Source of the DNA: Norana najaformis
Taxonomy: Eukaryota; Annelida; Clitellata; Crassiclitellata; Hormogastridae
Assembly (NCBI GenBank): GCA_964023275.1
Contig: OZ029919.1
Coordinates: forward strand, 3,431,367 to 3,495,366
Direction: 5' to 3'
DNA: 64,000 nucleotides
The notes under the pieces are model-generated. The model had not been told where the DNA came from. It made no database searches and was given only the letters and a program-made list of their open reading frames with translations. A program made the position numbers and the translations under genes. How positions within the stretch are numbered: the first letter of the stretch is position 1; each line of letters starts with the position of its first letter. Below are positions 51,066 to 62,454 of this stretch, in pieces.

Positions 51066-51279
51066 CATCGTCGTCATCGTTTTCTCCTAATTCCTTATTT
51101 GTTCCGCCTATGAACCGTTACTCCTTCTAATCGACGCTCGTTCTTCGTTCCCTCCTTCCGATCAACCTGTCGTCTACAGCGAATGCCACTCCGTCATCGC
51201 ATGATAACCAAATCCTCGCATGGCGCCCCCGCCTTTCCGCCAACGACAGCTAATTCTACCCAGGTTATCATCCGTGCAC

Positions 51280-52135
51280 TGTTTCCCCACCCCTCTTCTC
51301 TTCTCCAGTCCCTGCATCTCTAACTATCTGCCTCCAAACCTCCCTACCTTCATCCTCCTCTTTCGTCCGTGCGTCAGAAGTCCCTCCCTCCATGCGTCTC
51401 TCCCTGCCTCTCTTTCTCCATACCTACCTCCAACTCCCATCCTTCCTCCTCTCTGCGTCACTATCTACCTACTTCCGACATTATTTTCTTCCCTCGCCTC
51501 TAAGTCCCTACCTGCCTACCTACCTACAATCCTTCCTTCCTTCTATCCTCCCTTCCTTCCTTCCCTCTGCGCCCCAACCTACCTACCTACCTCCAATCCT
51601 TCCTTCCTTCCATCCTCCATTCCTTCCTTCCCTCTGCTCCCCTCCCTACCTACCTACCTACCTCCAATACTCCTTTCCTTCAATCCTCCTTCCCTCTGCG
51701 TCCTTACCTACCTATCTACCTCCAATCCTCCCTTCCTCCCTCCCCTCTGAGTCCCCACCTACCTACCTACCTCCACTCCTCCCTTCCTTCAATCATCCCT
51801 TCCTTCCTTCCCTCTGCTCCCTACCTACCTACCTACAATAATCTCTTCCTTCAATCCTCCCTTCCTCCCTCCCTCTGCGTCCGTATCCACCTACCTACCT
51901 ACCTACCTCCAATCCTCCCTTCCTCCCTCCCTCTGCGTCCGTACCCACCTACCTACCTACCTCCAATCCTCCCTTCCTCCCTCCCTCTGCGTCCGTACCC
52001 ACCTACCTACCTACCTGCCTGCCTCCAATCCTCCCTTCCTCCCTCCCCTCTGAGTCCCTACCTACCTACTACCTGTCCGTCCGTCCGTGCGTCTGTCTCT
52101 TTCTCTCTCACTCCGTCCTTCCCTCCTCCCCATTT
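51280..52135. repeat. CT-rich composite minisatellite
   Basis: Alternating blocks tacctacctacctccaatcc and tcccttcctccctccctctg form units of about 60 bases. They are regular at 51840-52040, where the same unit recurs with gcgtccgtacccacctacc. The strand is almost purine-free. No gene. Confidence 0.88.
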
Positions 52136-52139
52136 CCCA

Positions 52140-52440
52140 TGCCTCCGTCCCTCACTCCTCTACCTCAACCTCAGCCTCCTTCTCGGTTATTCATTAACTG
52201 TTCTGCTTCTCCGTCTCTCTCCTTCTCCTACTTATCCTCCTTCTCTCTCCCTTCTTATTCCTCCACCTCCTCCTCCTCCTCCTCTTCTTTCTGTTCCTCC
52301 TCTTCTTTTACTCCTCTTCCTTCTCATTATCTTCCTCTTGGCCCACTTCTTATTCCTCCTCTTCTTCCTCTTCTTCTTTCTGTTCCTCCCCCTCTTCTTC
52401 CTCCTCTCCTTCGTCTTTCTCTTCCTTCACTGATTTTTAT
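52140..52440. repeat. TCC/TTC low-complexity tract
   Basis: Continuation of the pyrimidine-rich DNA, rich in cctcctcctcttcttc. Confidence 0.8.
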
Positions 52441-52569
52441 TTATATATTGTTTATTACTTATTTATTTGTTATTTATTTATTTAGCCTAAGCTAAAAATA
52501 ATCCTTTGTGATCCTTTGGAGAATAAACAGATTAAGTTATGGGTCGTAATGTTATATTATTTATGTTAG

Positions 52570-52765
52570 AAATGTTTATTTAATTTAATTTGTATAGCGC
52601 CAAAATTAAGATACAAGACAACAACAAAGTATGATGATAAGCATTTCGGGTCAACGTCCCTACATAAAACGACCATTTCAGGGTAGGAAACTCGAATCCA
52701 TACTGCCCGGGCTGCAAGGAAAGCTCTTAACCAATGAGCTACCTCTGGTGACAGGGCAGTAAGGA
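52570..52765 (-). repeat. tRNA-derived SINE, antisense
   Basis: On the minus strand a tRNA-like head reads agctcattggttaagagctt (A box) and atggattcgagtttcc (B box). The tail leads into ttttggcgctatacaaatta. This is a different family from A, B and F. Confidence 0.65.
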
Positions 52766-52964
52766 TTATTCTGGCTCTACATAAATGAGGCGTCGTCTGC
52801 AAACAGAAAGAAGTCGGTCGTCGACAGCTTTGAACAACTAATTGGTGATTAGGAGAGTCGGCGTTCCTAAGAAGATGCTATGGCTCTTCAGAAGTCGGAA
52901 TCCGCGTCCTTGCTATTCAGACAACGCACAACGACAATAGTAAACTATGTGGAGTCGACGTTTC

Positions 52965-53545
52965 GCGCTCTTCCTCCTCTTCTTCTTCCTTCCCTCTTGG
53001 CCTATTCCTCCTGATATTCCTCATTCCCTTCCTCTCCTGTTTCTCATTCCCTTCCTCTCCTATTCCTCATTCCCTTCCTCTCCTGTTCCTCCTGATATTC
53101 CTCATTCCCTTCCTGTCCTATTCCTCCTGATATTCCTCATTCCCTCCTCTCCTATTCCTCCTGATATTCCTCATACCCTTCCTCTCCTATTCTTCCTGAT
53201 ATTTCTCATTCCCTTCCTCTTCTATTCCTCCTGATATTCCTCATTCCCTTCCTCTCCTAATTCTCCTGATATTCCTCATTCCCTTCCTCTCCTATTCCTC
53301 CTGATGTTCCTCATTCCCTTCCTCTTCTATTCCTCCTGATATTCCTCATTTCCTTCCTCTCCTATTCCTCCTGATATTCCTCATTCCCTTCCTCTCCTAT
53401 TCCTCCTGATGTTCCTCATTCCCTTCCTCTTCTATTCCTCCTGATATTCCTCATTTCCTTCCTCTCCTATTCCTCCTGATATTCCTCATTCCCTTCCTCT
53501 CCCATTCCTCCTGATATTCCTCATTCCCTTCCTCTCCTCTAGGAA
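52965..53545. repeat. 36-bp minisatellite (cctctcctattcctcctgatattcctcattcccttc type)
   Basis: Around fifteen copies built from tcctcctgatattcctcatt and cccttcctctcctat, some with gttcct variants. Higher-order doublets are visible around 53280-53460. Open frames are artefacts. Confidence 0.9.
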
Positions 53546-53559
53546 TCTTCCTCCTGATA

Positions 53560-54035
53560 TCCCTCATTCCTTCACCATTACTACCACCACCTTCTTAACA
53601 ACAACCACTACCACCATCACCACAAACCATCACTACCACCATCACCACCACCTCCACAACCTACACCACCACTAACCACTAACTACCACCACATTCACAA
53701 CCATCACCACCACTACCACCGTAACCTCCTCCTCCACCACTATTTCCACAAACTCCATAACCTCCGCCACCATCACTAACCACCACTTCTACCACCTCCT
53801 CCACTGCCACCGCCTCCACCACCATCATCATGACCACCACCTGTGAAGCCACTGGAAGCTATGCGACCATTTCAGACGGTCAAAATGCTTCCGACCACCA
53901 CCACCACCATCACCACCACCACCACCATCACCACCACCACCACCATCACCACCACCATCACCATCGCTACCTGTGAAGCCACGGGAAACTATGCGACCAT
54001 CTCAGACGGTTAAAATGTTTACCGAAATGGCGCAT
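53560..54035. repeat. CCA/CACCAT array with a duplicated 60-bp block
   Basis: CCACCA-type triplets surround two copies of one segment: 53840-53898 (gtgaagccactggaagctat, gcgaccatttcagacggtca) and 53971-54025 (gtgaagccacgggaaactat, gcgaccatctcagacggtta). Confidence 0.85.
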
Positions 54036-54184
54036 AGCAAGTCTTGACCTGAAATCAGTATCAAGTCGGCACTCTTTCTTTGATCTTCAGACCACACACA
54101 GAGAACGCAGTCCGACAGTTTCAGGATGATGGTCTTTTTTACTTGAGCGACAGATTTAGCTGCTGCTTTCTTCTTCGCCTGCCG

Positions 54185-54490
54185 CTGACAATGTCAGCTT
54201 CGAGTGTCAGTGACAAAGTAACCACTGTCATAACAAGGCAACTGCCACTGACAAAGAGTCACTGATACTGACAGATATCCTGACACGATCGCTGACTACG
54301 CAACGGATATCACATTGACATAGCCAGTGCCAGTTACTACCGTTGTGCCAGACTGCCAGCTAACCAACCGCTGACACTGACACAGTCATTGACACCGTCA
54401 CTCACAAGTCTCTGACACAGAAAGTCACTGACTCTAACAATGACACATTCACTGACAGTCACTGACACTGATAATTATGGCACATTCACT
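54185..54490. repeat. Degenerate CACTGACA repeat
   Basis: Dozens of CACTGACA or GTCACTGA words at irregular spacing suggest an old expansion of a short unit. No coding potential. Confidence 0.65.
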
Positions 54491-54577
54491 GATAGGAACA
54501 TGCGGTTTTCACCTAAATATTCAGTAATTATAATCCAGTGCACTGTCAGACTGTGCGAGGGCTTTATCAGGCATAGA

Positions 54578-54840
54578 CATGCGCGCGCGCACACACACAC
54601 ACACACACATACACATACACGTATAATATATTATATGCAACAACAGAGACAATACACGAAGTGACGACAAAGAGATTGACAGATAAACTGAAAAATGAAA
54701 GCAAGGAAAGAATAAAAGCCAGAAAGACAAACAGAAGGAAAGAATTGAAGAAAGATTGAATGACAGCAAGAATGAAGGAAGGAAAACAAAGAAATGACAA
54801 AAGAAAGAAAGAAAACACAGAAAGATGAAGGAAAACAGGC
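54578..54840. repeat. GC/CA microsatellite and purine-rich tract
   Basis: gcgcgcgcgcacacacac at 54581-54610, then GAAAG-rich sequence to 54835. Confidence 0.8.
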
Positions 54841-55164
54841 ATTATCATGCAGTGGTCTGGCGTTATTCGCGTGCAAGGAATATCTCTTTCATCAGTCGCG
54901 GAACACATAAAGATGCGCGAGCGCGAGCGCCAGCAGCAGCAGTAGCAGCTGGGATGCTGAAGATCAGGACGAGGAGGACGGTCGCCAAAGCCCGGCAAAA
55001 TTCCCGGATAGACAGAGATAAGCGATTGACAAAACGATTCCATCGGAAATCCCTCGGCAGCAACCTCATTGACATGGTTGCGATCGTATCGCTAATGGTT
55101 TACTACGAATCGAGACCAATCAATTTATATAGGGACGTTGTCCGCACTCGGTAATTAAGTGACC

Positions 55165-55405
55165 CACTGGGTGGCCGACCGACCGACCGACATACAGACA
55201 GACATACAGACTGACTGACTGACTGACTGACTGACCGACCGACCGACCGACCGACCGACTGACCGACAGACAGACAAACAGACATACTTGCATACATACA
55301 TATGTACTGACTGAGTGAGTGACTCACTGCCTGCCTGCCTGACTGACCGACCGACCGACAGACAAAATGACCGACTGGCTGACTGACTGACTGAACGAAT
55401 GAATT
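55165..55405. repeat. GACC/GACT/GACA tetranucleotide arrays
   Basis: Successive blocks of ACCG, ACAG, ACTG and GCCT tetramers that mutate into one another. Nearby sense and antisense frames are artefacts. Confidence 0.92.
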
Positions 55406-55478
55406 ACAAACTGATTGAAAGAACGAACAAATAAATGATTTATTGAATGAAAGAATGAATAAATGCCCAAGGTGTTTC

Positions 55479-55481
<3 letters not shown>

Positions 55482-55515
<34 letters not shown>

Positions 55516-55590
55516 CCCGCCTGCCCGCCCGCCCGCCCGCCCGCCCGCCCGCCCGCCCGCCCGCCCGTCCGTCCGTCCGTCCGTCTGCCT
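55482..55590. repeat. (CCTG)n-(CCCG)n-(TCCG)n array
   Basis: CCTG units change to CCCG and then TCCG over about 105 bases, extremely GC-rich on an AT-rich background. The period of 12 in codon terms gives the LPAC/PPAR pseudo-peptides. Confidence 0.95.
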
Positions 55591-55671
55591 ACCTTCTTCC
55601 CTCCTCACCAACCCCCAAACCGCTTTTCTTCCTGTATTTCATTTTGTCCGTCTGTCTATCTATCCCGCAGG

Positions 55672-55850
55672 TGCGCGATTGTCCAGTGGTGAGCATGATG
55701 GACTGTCAATCAAGAGGTCGGGGTTCAAATCTATTTCGAGACTTATTGAGTACAATGACCGGACACTGTCAGTGAGAAGATCAGAGGTCGAGGTCGAGGG
55801 CTGGCCAGCCGATCTCAGATGCCGAGGCTGTGAAAAATGAAGTCGCTGAC
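55672..55850 (+). repeat. tRNA-derived SINE head
   Basis: ccagtggtgagcatgatgga resembles an A-box region and ggtcggggttcaaatc a B box, spaced as in a tRNA. The tail cgctgacacttcatacaatg also occurs as ctaacacttcatacccatg at 38330, suggesting a family. Confidence 0.6.
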
Positions 55851-56034
55851 ACTTCATACAATGGCTGCCTCTGCCTAAACGGCAAGGAATCGCCATTGAA
55901 GACAATTGGACGACAGGAGACAATTAACAAATCACGAATAGTCGTGGTGTCTCTGATTAATTGCAGTGCCGTTGCCCAGCCACATTACTCGGCATCTTCC
56001 TCGCCATCCTCAGCAGCCGACTCTCTTCTTATGA

Positions 56035-56390
56035 CGAGGATAACAATGGTGATGATGTTGTTGTTGTTGACGTTGCTGATGATGATGATCATGATGATGA
56101 CGATGATGTTGATGGTGATGTTGATAATGGTGATGATGATGATGGTGCTAACGATGATGATGGTGATGATGATGATTATGATAATGATGAAGATGATGAT
56201 GATGATGATGACGTTGCTGATGATGACACTAACGATGGTGATGATGATGCTAACGATGATGAGGTTAACGATGATAACGATGGTGGTGGTGGTGGCGGTG
56301 ATGATGATGATGATGACGATGATGATGATAACTATGATGATGATGCTGATGATGATGATGATGACGATGATGATGACAGGGATGCTTCAG
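56035..56390. repeat. GATGAT triplet array
   Basis: ATG/GTT/ACG triplets over 350 bases. It gives poly-Asp and poly-Met frames but no supportable gene. Confidence 0.93.
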
Positions 56391-56814
56391 CGTCAACAAG
56401 CACTGATCGAGCCGAGTGCGATGCTTGTAGCGCCAAGCATCAAGTGCATCTGTAATGGCGCGTAAGCGACGTCATCTCTGGGTAATTAATGTCTGTAATC
56501 CGTGCAAATGATAACGACGTGTCCCATTTCCACGTGACTACGGGACGACTGCACGCCTTCTGGTTAGTTTTCGTCTGCCAGTGAAGAGAAGACCACAGTC
56601 CCTTCAGCCAGCCCTGAGGTTGCCATGGGTATGAGGTGTTAGCGACTTCATTTTCCTTAACCTCGGCAGATGAGGGGGGTTTTACACACAGAAGGTAACA
56701 AATTTGATTAGATTATCATCACAGTAATCAACGGTAATCTTCACAGTGCATTCCTATGTACAGCGCCCTTTTCTTCGGCCTCGGCTATGCTACGGCGCTA
56801 TATAAATTGTCTTA

Positions 56815-56880
<66 letters not shown>

Positions 56881-57395
56881 GAATCCGTCGGCTCAAATGC
56901 AGACGTCACAAGGACGCTCTCTCCTAGAAACTGAAGACGATTCAGGTAATTAATCCCAATTCGTACTCAACCCGGTGTGGTTTACCCCGCACCTCGTCCA
57001 TAATGGTCCAGTGGTCCAGTTTGACGAAGCATGCGGCACTTTCCCTTTGGATTCCGCTGCTAAACAAGGGGTGTGGGTTAGTTTGGGGTAGACGTGACGG
57101 AGTTTAAGCTAAGTGGGTAGGAAGCAAAAGATCATTAGACACGGGTAGTGATTTCATGAACAGATTTTATTAGTCAACCATGTATGGCCTAGATACCGCA
57201 CACAACCACCTCTTTCACCATCACCAATCCCGATACTTGAACAGTAATGTCTGACAAAACAGTCGAAATTAATGTGGTCTGAATCTTCGAACAGCAACAA
57301 TTTGTTTGCTAGCGAAGAAAGAGCGGCTGAGGCCTACATGCAGACAGTAATTTGGCTCCATTGTATGGCGTAATCTTTTATGGCAATGTCCGGCT
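56391..57395. other. Intergenic, with (ATT)n
   Basis: 56745-56815 carries a non-LTR/SINE-like tail (cggcgctatataaattgtct), then (ATT)n at 56817-56880. The remainder is unique-looking with no gene seen. Confidence 0.55.
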
Positions 57396-57399
57396 GACC

Positions 57400-57625
57400 T
57401 ACCAACCCACGGATTGACTCACCGACTGACCCACAGACTGACCCACAGACTGATCCACTGACCCATCGACTGACCCACAGACTGATCACAGACTGACCCA
57501 CCGACTGACCCACAGTCTGACCACAGACTGACCACAGACTGACCCACCGACTGACCCACAGACTGACCCACATACTCACCCACAGACTGACCCACCGACT
57601 GACCCACCGACTGACCCACCGACAG
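57400..57625. repeat. 12-bp minisatellite (gactgacccaca)
   Basis: About eighteen copies of gactgacccaca/ccgactgaccca. The minus-strand frames (SVGQSVGQ) are artefacts. Confidence 0.92.
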
Positions 57626-57784
57626 GCTGACCAATAGACCGGACCTTGGCTCTACTGTATCAAATGATCTTCACAGCATAGTCAGAAGTTAGCCACAATC
57701 ATTGTGCCTTGCTACCAGACAATCTAATATGATCTTAGCAAAGCGTAGCATCTGGAAACCGGTGCACAGAGGTTTTGACATAAT

Positions 57785-58065
57785 TATTAGACAGACAGAC
57801 AGACAGACAGGCAGACAAAAACGGATGGAAGGAAGGAAGGAGGGAGGGCAGGAGTTAGAACTGAGTTGAGAGAGGAGGGAAAAACAGGGAAGAATATATG
57901 GAACCAGAAAAACAGGTACGAAGGGAGAGATAAATTATAAAGAGACAGAAGGCGAAGGACATAAGAACAGAAGGAGATAGAAAGGTAGAGAAGGATGGAT
58001 ATAAAATGAAAGAAAGGGAAAGAGGGGGTTAGAAGGCGGTAGAAATGGAGAGCGGGAAAGAGCCG
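57785..58065. repeat. GACA, GGAA and GA-rich tracts
   Basis: (GACA)n at 57789-57815, then purine-rich GGAAGGAAGG and GAGAAAG DNA. Confidence 0.75.
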
Positions 58066-58510
58066 AAGGTTTCAACCCACCACCCCTTCGTTTCCCTAGC
58101 GTTTTAATGAAAATTGTAATCGCATTTTATGCTGCGACACGACCTGGTTTTCCTACTGTATACGGGACACCGTCTTCCGGAGTTCAGGTACGCCGGTCGC
58201 CTACCTGCCTACAGAAAGCCTCGTCCTAATAGCGCTATAAAAATTTACTACGTTGCCTTAATGCGCCTTAATGGCGGCGTCTTTCGCAGTTTTCTCATTT
58301 CGTCACCTGAGGCGCCAGGAGAGTCCAGAAGGTGTTTAAAGGGAAGCTCTAGGCGAGCATCCGGCTTCAACGCCTCGGCTAAATACACAGGTGATCATTG
58401 AATTTACAACAATTTTTCTCCATCAACCGAAATAGAACTGTACAGAGTGGGACAGATTCTGGACAAGTTTTCTTAAGAACGTGTTCTTCCAGTGAGGCGA
58501 CCCTCACCAT
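58066..58510. other. Intergenic, nothing recognised
   Basis: A short agcgctataaaaatttac string resembles SINE or LINE tails. No gene is recognised. Confidence 0.45.
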
Positions 58511-58516
58511 GGATTG

Positions 58517-58685
58517 TCAGGGAGGGAGGGAGGGAGGGAGGGAGGGACGGACGGACGGACGGACGGACGGACGTACATACTTACATGCATACGCGCACAC
58601 ATAATTACATACATACATTCATACACACATACATACAAATACATACGTACATACATAAGATACATACGTGCATACATACATATAT
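58517..58685. repeat. (GGGA)n-(CGGA)n-(TACA)n compound microsatellite
   Basis: GGGAGGGA repeats at 58520-58548 (four or more G-runs), then GGAC repeats to 58572, then ACAT repeats. Adjacent to the family F SINE. Confidence 0.93.
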
Positions 58686-58870
58686 TGTGGGCACGATAGC
58701 ATATTGGATAAAGCGCTCGACTTGTAACACGGAGAGAACGGGTTCGAGCCTCCTCCTCCGAGACGGTTACTGTGTAGGGACCTTGAGCAAGTCCTTCACT
58801 CACGATTGCTCGGCGACATCGACTGATGCTTAGATAGTGGCGCCTAATAAAGGCATAAATAACAATAACA
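58686..58870 (+). repeat. tRNA-derived SINE, family F, well preserved
   Basis: The head includes tattggataaagcgctcgac and the B box acgggttcgagcc. The body has gagacggttactgtgtaggg and ccttgagcaagtccttcact, and the tail ggcgcctaataaaggcataa with an AT-rich end. Confidence 0.8.
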
Positions 58871-59605
58871 AAGATACACAGGCCCACATACGCATGCGTG
58901 CTTTCATTCATGAAATTCTGAATGCACTGAATGACGAATGACTCGGCTGATTCTTATCTCGTAGATGTTCTGGTGTACTAAAGTTTTTATCTCGAACTCA
59001 TTGCACTGTTTCAAATACACTAATCTCGTCCAACGCTCGGGATTACAATCGCAATGCAAGGCTAGCGAGTGCAAGGAACTGCTCTTTGTAGGGCTGCACT
59101 TTGTGCAAACGACAGTTGAGGGGGGGGGGGTGGATGTACCGAACTTTACGACTGGAAAACATCGCGAATGCACAGCAGGCGAGACACCTACGAACAAATC
59201 AGGATCTTACAAAACAGGTTAATCATTTGCATCAGGTAAGAAACGGTTGTTTGTGGTTTCCAAGGCAACCAGGTATAAAGGTACGCTTAAGTCAGCCAGA
59301 CCTTCAATGGAACTTTGGAATACTTCGAACGAGACCGCACAAGTAAACATTAAACGTTGGGAATACGACAAAGCACTGGAATGTTCTGATTCTCGTTAGA
59401 GACAATAAAACACTCAAAGACCGGAAGAATAAATATTTAGGAGAAGACTTATGGCAAAAGTCATTGTCTTGTGGTTTGGGGTCCGTCCGTAATTCAGACT
59501 GAATGCTAGTAAGAACCGACAATACATCGATTACTTACACTGCACCAGGGCAGATACTTAGTATCCAGAAAGCTACAGCTGAAACAACCTATAGGGGCTT
59601 CCATA
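58871..59605. other. Intergenic, nothing recognised
   Basis: Contains a run of ten G at 59120-59129. No exon or repeat family recognised. Confidence 0.45.
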
Positions 59606-59609
59606 CAAT

Positions 59610-59973
59610 TAATTCACCAATATATATATAAACATATATACATATACATATATAAACATATTCACCTGAACTTACATATATTTAACGATATATGTTAATA
59701 CATATTCACCTGAATTTACATATAATTACCGAAAAATTTATATCTATATATTCACCTAAATTTACATATACTATTAATACATAATCACCTAAATTTACAT
59801 ATATTAACTGAAAAATTTATATTTATAGATTCACCTGAATTTACATATATTTACCGACATTTATATCTTTCCAACTGAATCTACATATATTCTTCACCAA
59901 CATTTGCATACATTTCCCGCAATCAACAAATATTCAGTAAAAAAAACTAACATATATTCACCAGACATAAATT
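59610..59973. repeat. AT-rich minisatellite (attcacctgaatttacatat), left part
   Basis: Degenerate units of 30-60 bases with ttcacctaaatttacatata and accgaaaaatttatatct. The same units continue after the inserted element at 60670-60830. Confidence 0.82.
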
Positions 59974-60669
59974 TACACCACCGACCCGCTATAACGCGGC
60001 ACCTGGGGTTCATATCCGCTACCGTGTTATATCGAAAACCGCGTCATAAAAATTTCGCATACAGAATGAGTCACAGTTGTGTTTTAGCGTAGGCCTATGT
60101 ATGCAGGTTTTGAGTTCGCGAAGCCGCACGTGGTAATCCTTCTGTGTAGTTAAAACGTCGTACAACGGCTGAATTATTAGGGCAAATGTTGTTTTCATTG
60201 GTTACTACGAATGCGTAGCATCTTCTAAGGTAATGTCATCGCCCGCGGCTGTCAAAACAAGTTGCCTCCGATGGCGTATAATAGCGTCTGATTTATTCTT
60301 AACAGAACGAGCTGTAAGTATATAGTAGTGGCATTATATTATACTGTTATCGCGCTCGTGCCTTACGTCCGTACGATCTGGCCTGCAAGATATCATAGCC
60401 GCAAGGCTTCCGTTTTCAAATGCGGAAATATATTCGCACGTGTATTATCGTTCACACAGGGTAGATGGGACATGAAAATACTTGGTAACAGCATCTGAAA
60501 ACGTCAACAAATTCATTCTCCAATTATCACAGGGAGAGCAGTTGAACGCTAGCACGTGCTGTGGTAAAAATTAATGTTTCTCACACAGAAATTCGGGAGC
60601 CATGAACGCGACCGCGTCATAACCGAATTCGAGTTATATCGGAGCGGGCTGTGGCGGGTCTATGGTGTA
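59974..60669. mobile_element. TA-flanked inverted-repeat element splitting a minisatellite
   Basis: Starts TA then caccaccgacccgc and ends gcgggtctatggtg then TA. The inverted ends share GACCCGC, and subterminal ataacgcgg and gatataactcg motifs lie near the ends. It is about 690 bp with no transposase frame. It resembles Tc1/mariner or pogo-type non-autonomous elements by its TA target and ends (inference). Confidence 0.68.
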
Positions 60670-60835
60670 CACATATTCACTAAAATTTACAAATATTCAT
60701 CAACATTTGCATATGTTCACCCCATATATTCAAATACATGATGAATATATTGCATATATTCACCACCATTTACATGTACTTGCCTAAATCTTCATATTTT
60801 CTATTCACCGGTATATATATACATTGGTCAGAAGT
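60670..60835. repeat. AT-rich minisatellite, right part
   Basis: attcactaaaatttacaaat and catatattcaccaccattta continue the array at 59610-59973. Confidence 0.75.
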
Positions 60836-60894
60836 CTAAATACAATCACATAAGCAATGTCACTTTTGCGAACCAGGTTCAATTCTTTGGTTTT

Positions 60895-61826
60895 TCTTCT
60901 TCTTCTTCTTCTTCTTCTTCTTCCTTCTGGTAGGAATTAATCCCTCCTAGGAGAGGGGTCAGCCACTTGAATCCTTCTTTTCCTTTTGCTTCTATCTCCA
61001 GTATCGTCTTTCTTCAGTTTGAGGAGCTTTAGGTCTTGCTGAATCATGTCTCCCCATCTCTTCTTTTGTCATCCCCGACTGCGGCGTCCCTAGACCTCTG
61101 CTGTCATAATTCTTTTAATGCAGTTTTCCTCCTCTCTTCATCACTGGTTCATCCTGTTAAAATCGATTAGATCGCATTATCGAACAGTCCGCAACCTCGA
61201 TGCCATTATCATCGATATGAGCACTCCTTTAAATCCAACACACAAGGATTTAAACCTCTGACGCGAGGGTTAAAGGCATACATATTAACAACCCGCCGTG
61301 AACTGTATTGCTCACGTATCCGAACCTTCGGGTCTTGTCTTTTATTTAGCCAACAGGGTACGATTGTATCAGTTCGCCTGCAGAGCGTTCAGGCTTCGAT
61401 TGAGAACACATCTCTCCCTCTGACCCGGACTTCGACAGATCTACGCAGGGGTCAGAATTTTATGACGACCAAAATTTACGCCGCTCCGACCTCTTCGGTT
61501 TACTTCACAGAAGAGCACGTGCTGGGCCAGGAGACTATAAAGTCGTTGATTGCGGCTTCTGAGAATGAAGTCAGATATTTCCAACCCCGTAAAAACGCCA
61601 TAGACCTTACAAGTTGCGTCTGGTAACACTAGGCAATCATGTGCTATCAGAAAATTCTTTCGATTTTATGGACCGCCAGTTTCTGTTCAAATGCTTGCGG
61701 CAAATGGGACATAACGGGGTAAAATTGGCTCATAAGTTGAGCACTTTGAGTAACTAAAGCTCCCCGTGACTCATAGTGGAGTGTAGCTAGCCGCTCATTT
61801 GCTAACTCGTTGACTCTTGATGTAGT
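60895..61826. other. Intergenic with (CTT)n
   Basis: (TTC)n at 60894-60925. Text after it (ctcccctaggagaggggtca region) suggests an old repeat but no family is identified. No gene seen. Confidence 0.45.
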
Positions 61827-62155
61827 GCGGTGTGGTGCGAGGTCGGTTTCGGGGCGAAAACAGTTCCGAAAAATAGTGATTGGTTCACGTGACCGATGAC
61901 GTCAGGTAACAGTTTGTTGCCACTTCGTTCGTCAGAATAATGCTTTGACCTAATTGCGACAGCATAAGTACAGACTGCTTGGGTGCATGCTTGGGCTTCT
62001 ATTGTTTTCACCCACTTAAATACCTTTGTGCATTAAATTTTGCTACCAAGACAACAGAATATTTAAAAATTAGCTTCACTATGTCGTACCTTGGCCACAA
62101 AAGTGGGCGGAGTCGGAACCGTTTTCGCCTCTGAACCGATTTCGCACCACACCGG
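61827..62155. mobile_element. MITE-like unit with ~43-bp inverted arms
   Basis: The left arm gcggtgtggtgcgaggtcgg plus gcgaaaacagttccga (61827-61869) is mirrored at 62113-62155 by tcggaaccgttttcgcctct and tttcgcaccacaccgg. The 330-bp unit has no transposase. It abuts a family B SINE fragment. Confidence 0.6.
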
Positions 62156-62159
62156 CAGC

Positions 62160-62435
62160 AGACTAATTCCCAGGACTTGGACGCGTACCAGTGCATCGCA
62201 GGACTTGCCGTTTACTTCCCAGCTCACGCCGGTGCCAAATATCTACTGCTTGGTAATAGAGGTACCGCCTACGATTCCTCGCTCAGCCGATGGACATATG
62301 TCGTGTTAACAAATGCATTACTTCCTTACGTGTGCGCAAGGAGTCCACACAATGTAAAGACATCAATCACAATTGTCGACTGATACTTAGTCTATTAGAC
62401 AGTGGTGCTTAATAAATACAGAAATAATAATTAAT
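62160..62435. repeat. Family B fragment (antisense) and family F-like tail
   Basis: gtgcatcgcaggacttgccg and tttacttcccagctcacgcc are family B in reverse. 62360-62430 (gtcgactgatacttagtcta, ggtgcttaataaatacagaa) is a family F tail. Confidence 0.65.
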
Positions 62436-62454
62436 AATAATGTACGTATGTAAA

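Noticed and set aside
51220..51841. Plus-strand frames of 176 and 149 codons rich in Leu, Pro and Ser
   Set aside because: Product of CT-rich tandem repeats. Overlapping frames are equally open.
54567..55043. Minus-strand frame of 158 codons
   Set aside because: Crosses GAAAG-rich and CA-repeat DNA. Composition mirrors the repeat and no family is recognised.
55443..55840. LPAC/PPAR repeat frames
   Set aside because: CCTG/CCCG microsatellite translated; all phases open.
55830..56465. Poly-Met and poly-Asp frames of 211 and 164 codons
   Set aside because: GATGAT triplet array with no supportable start or homology.
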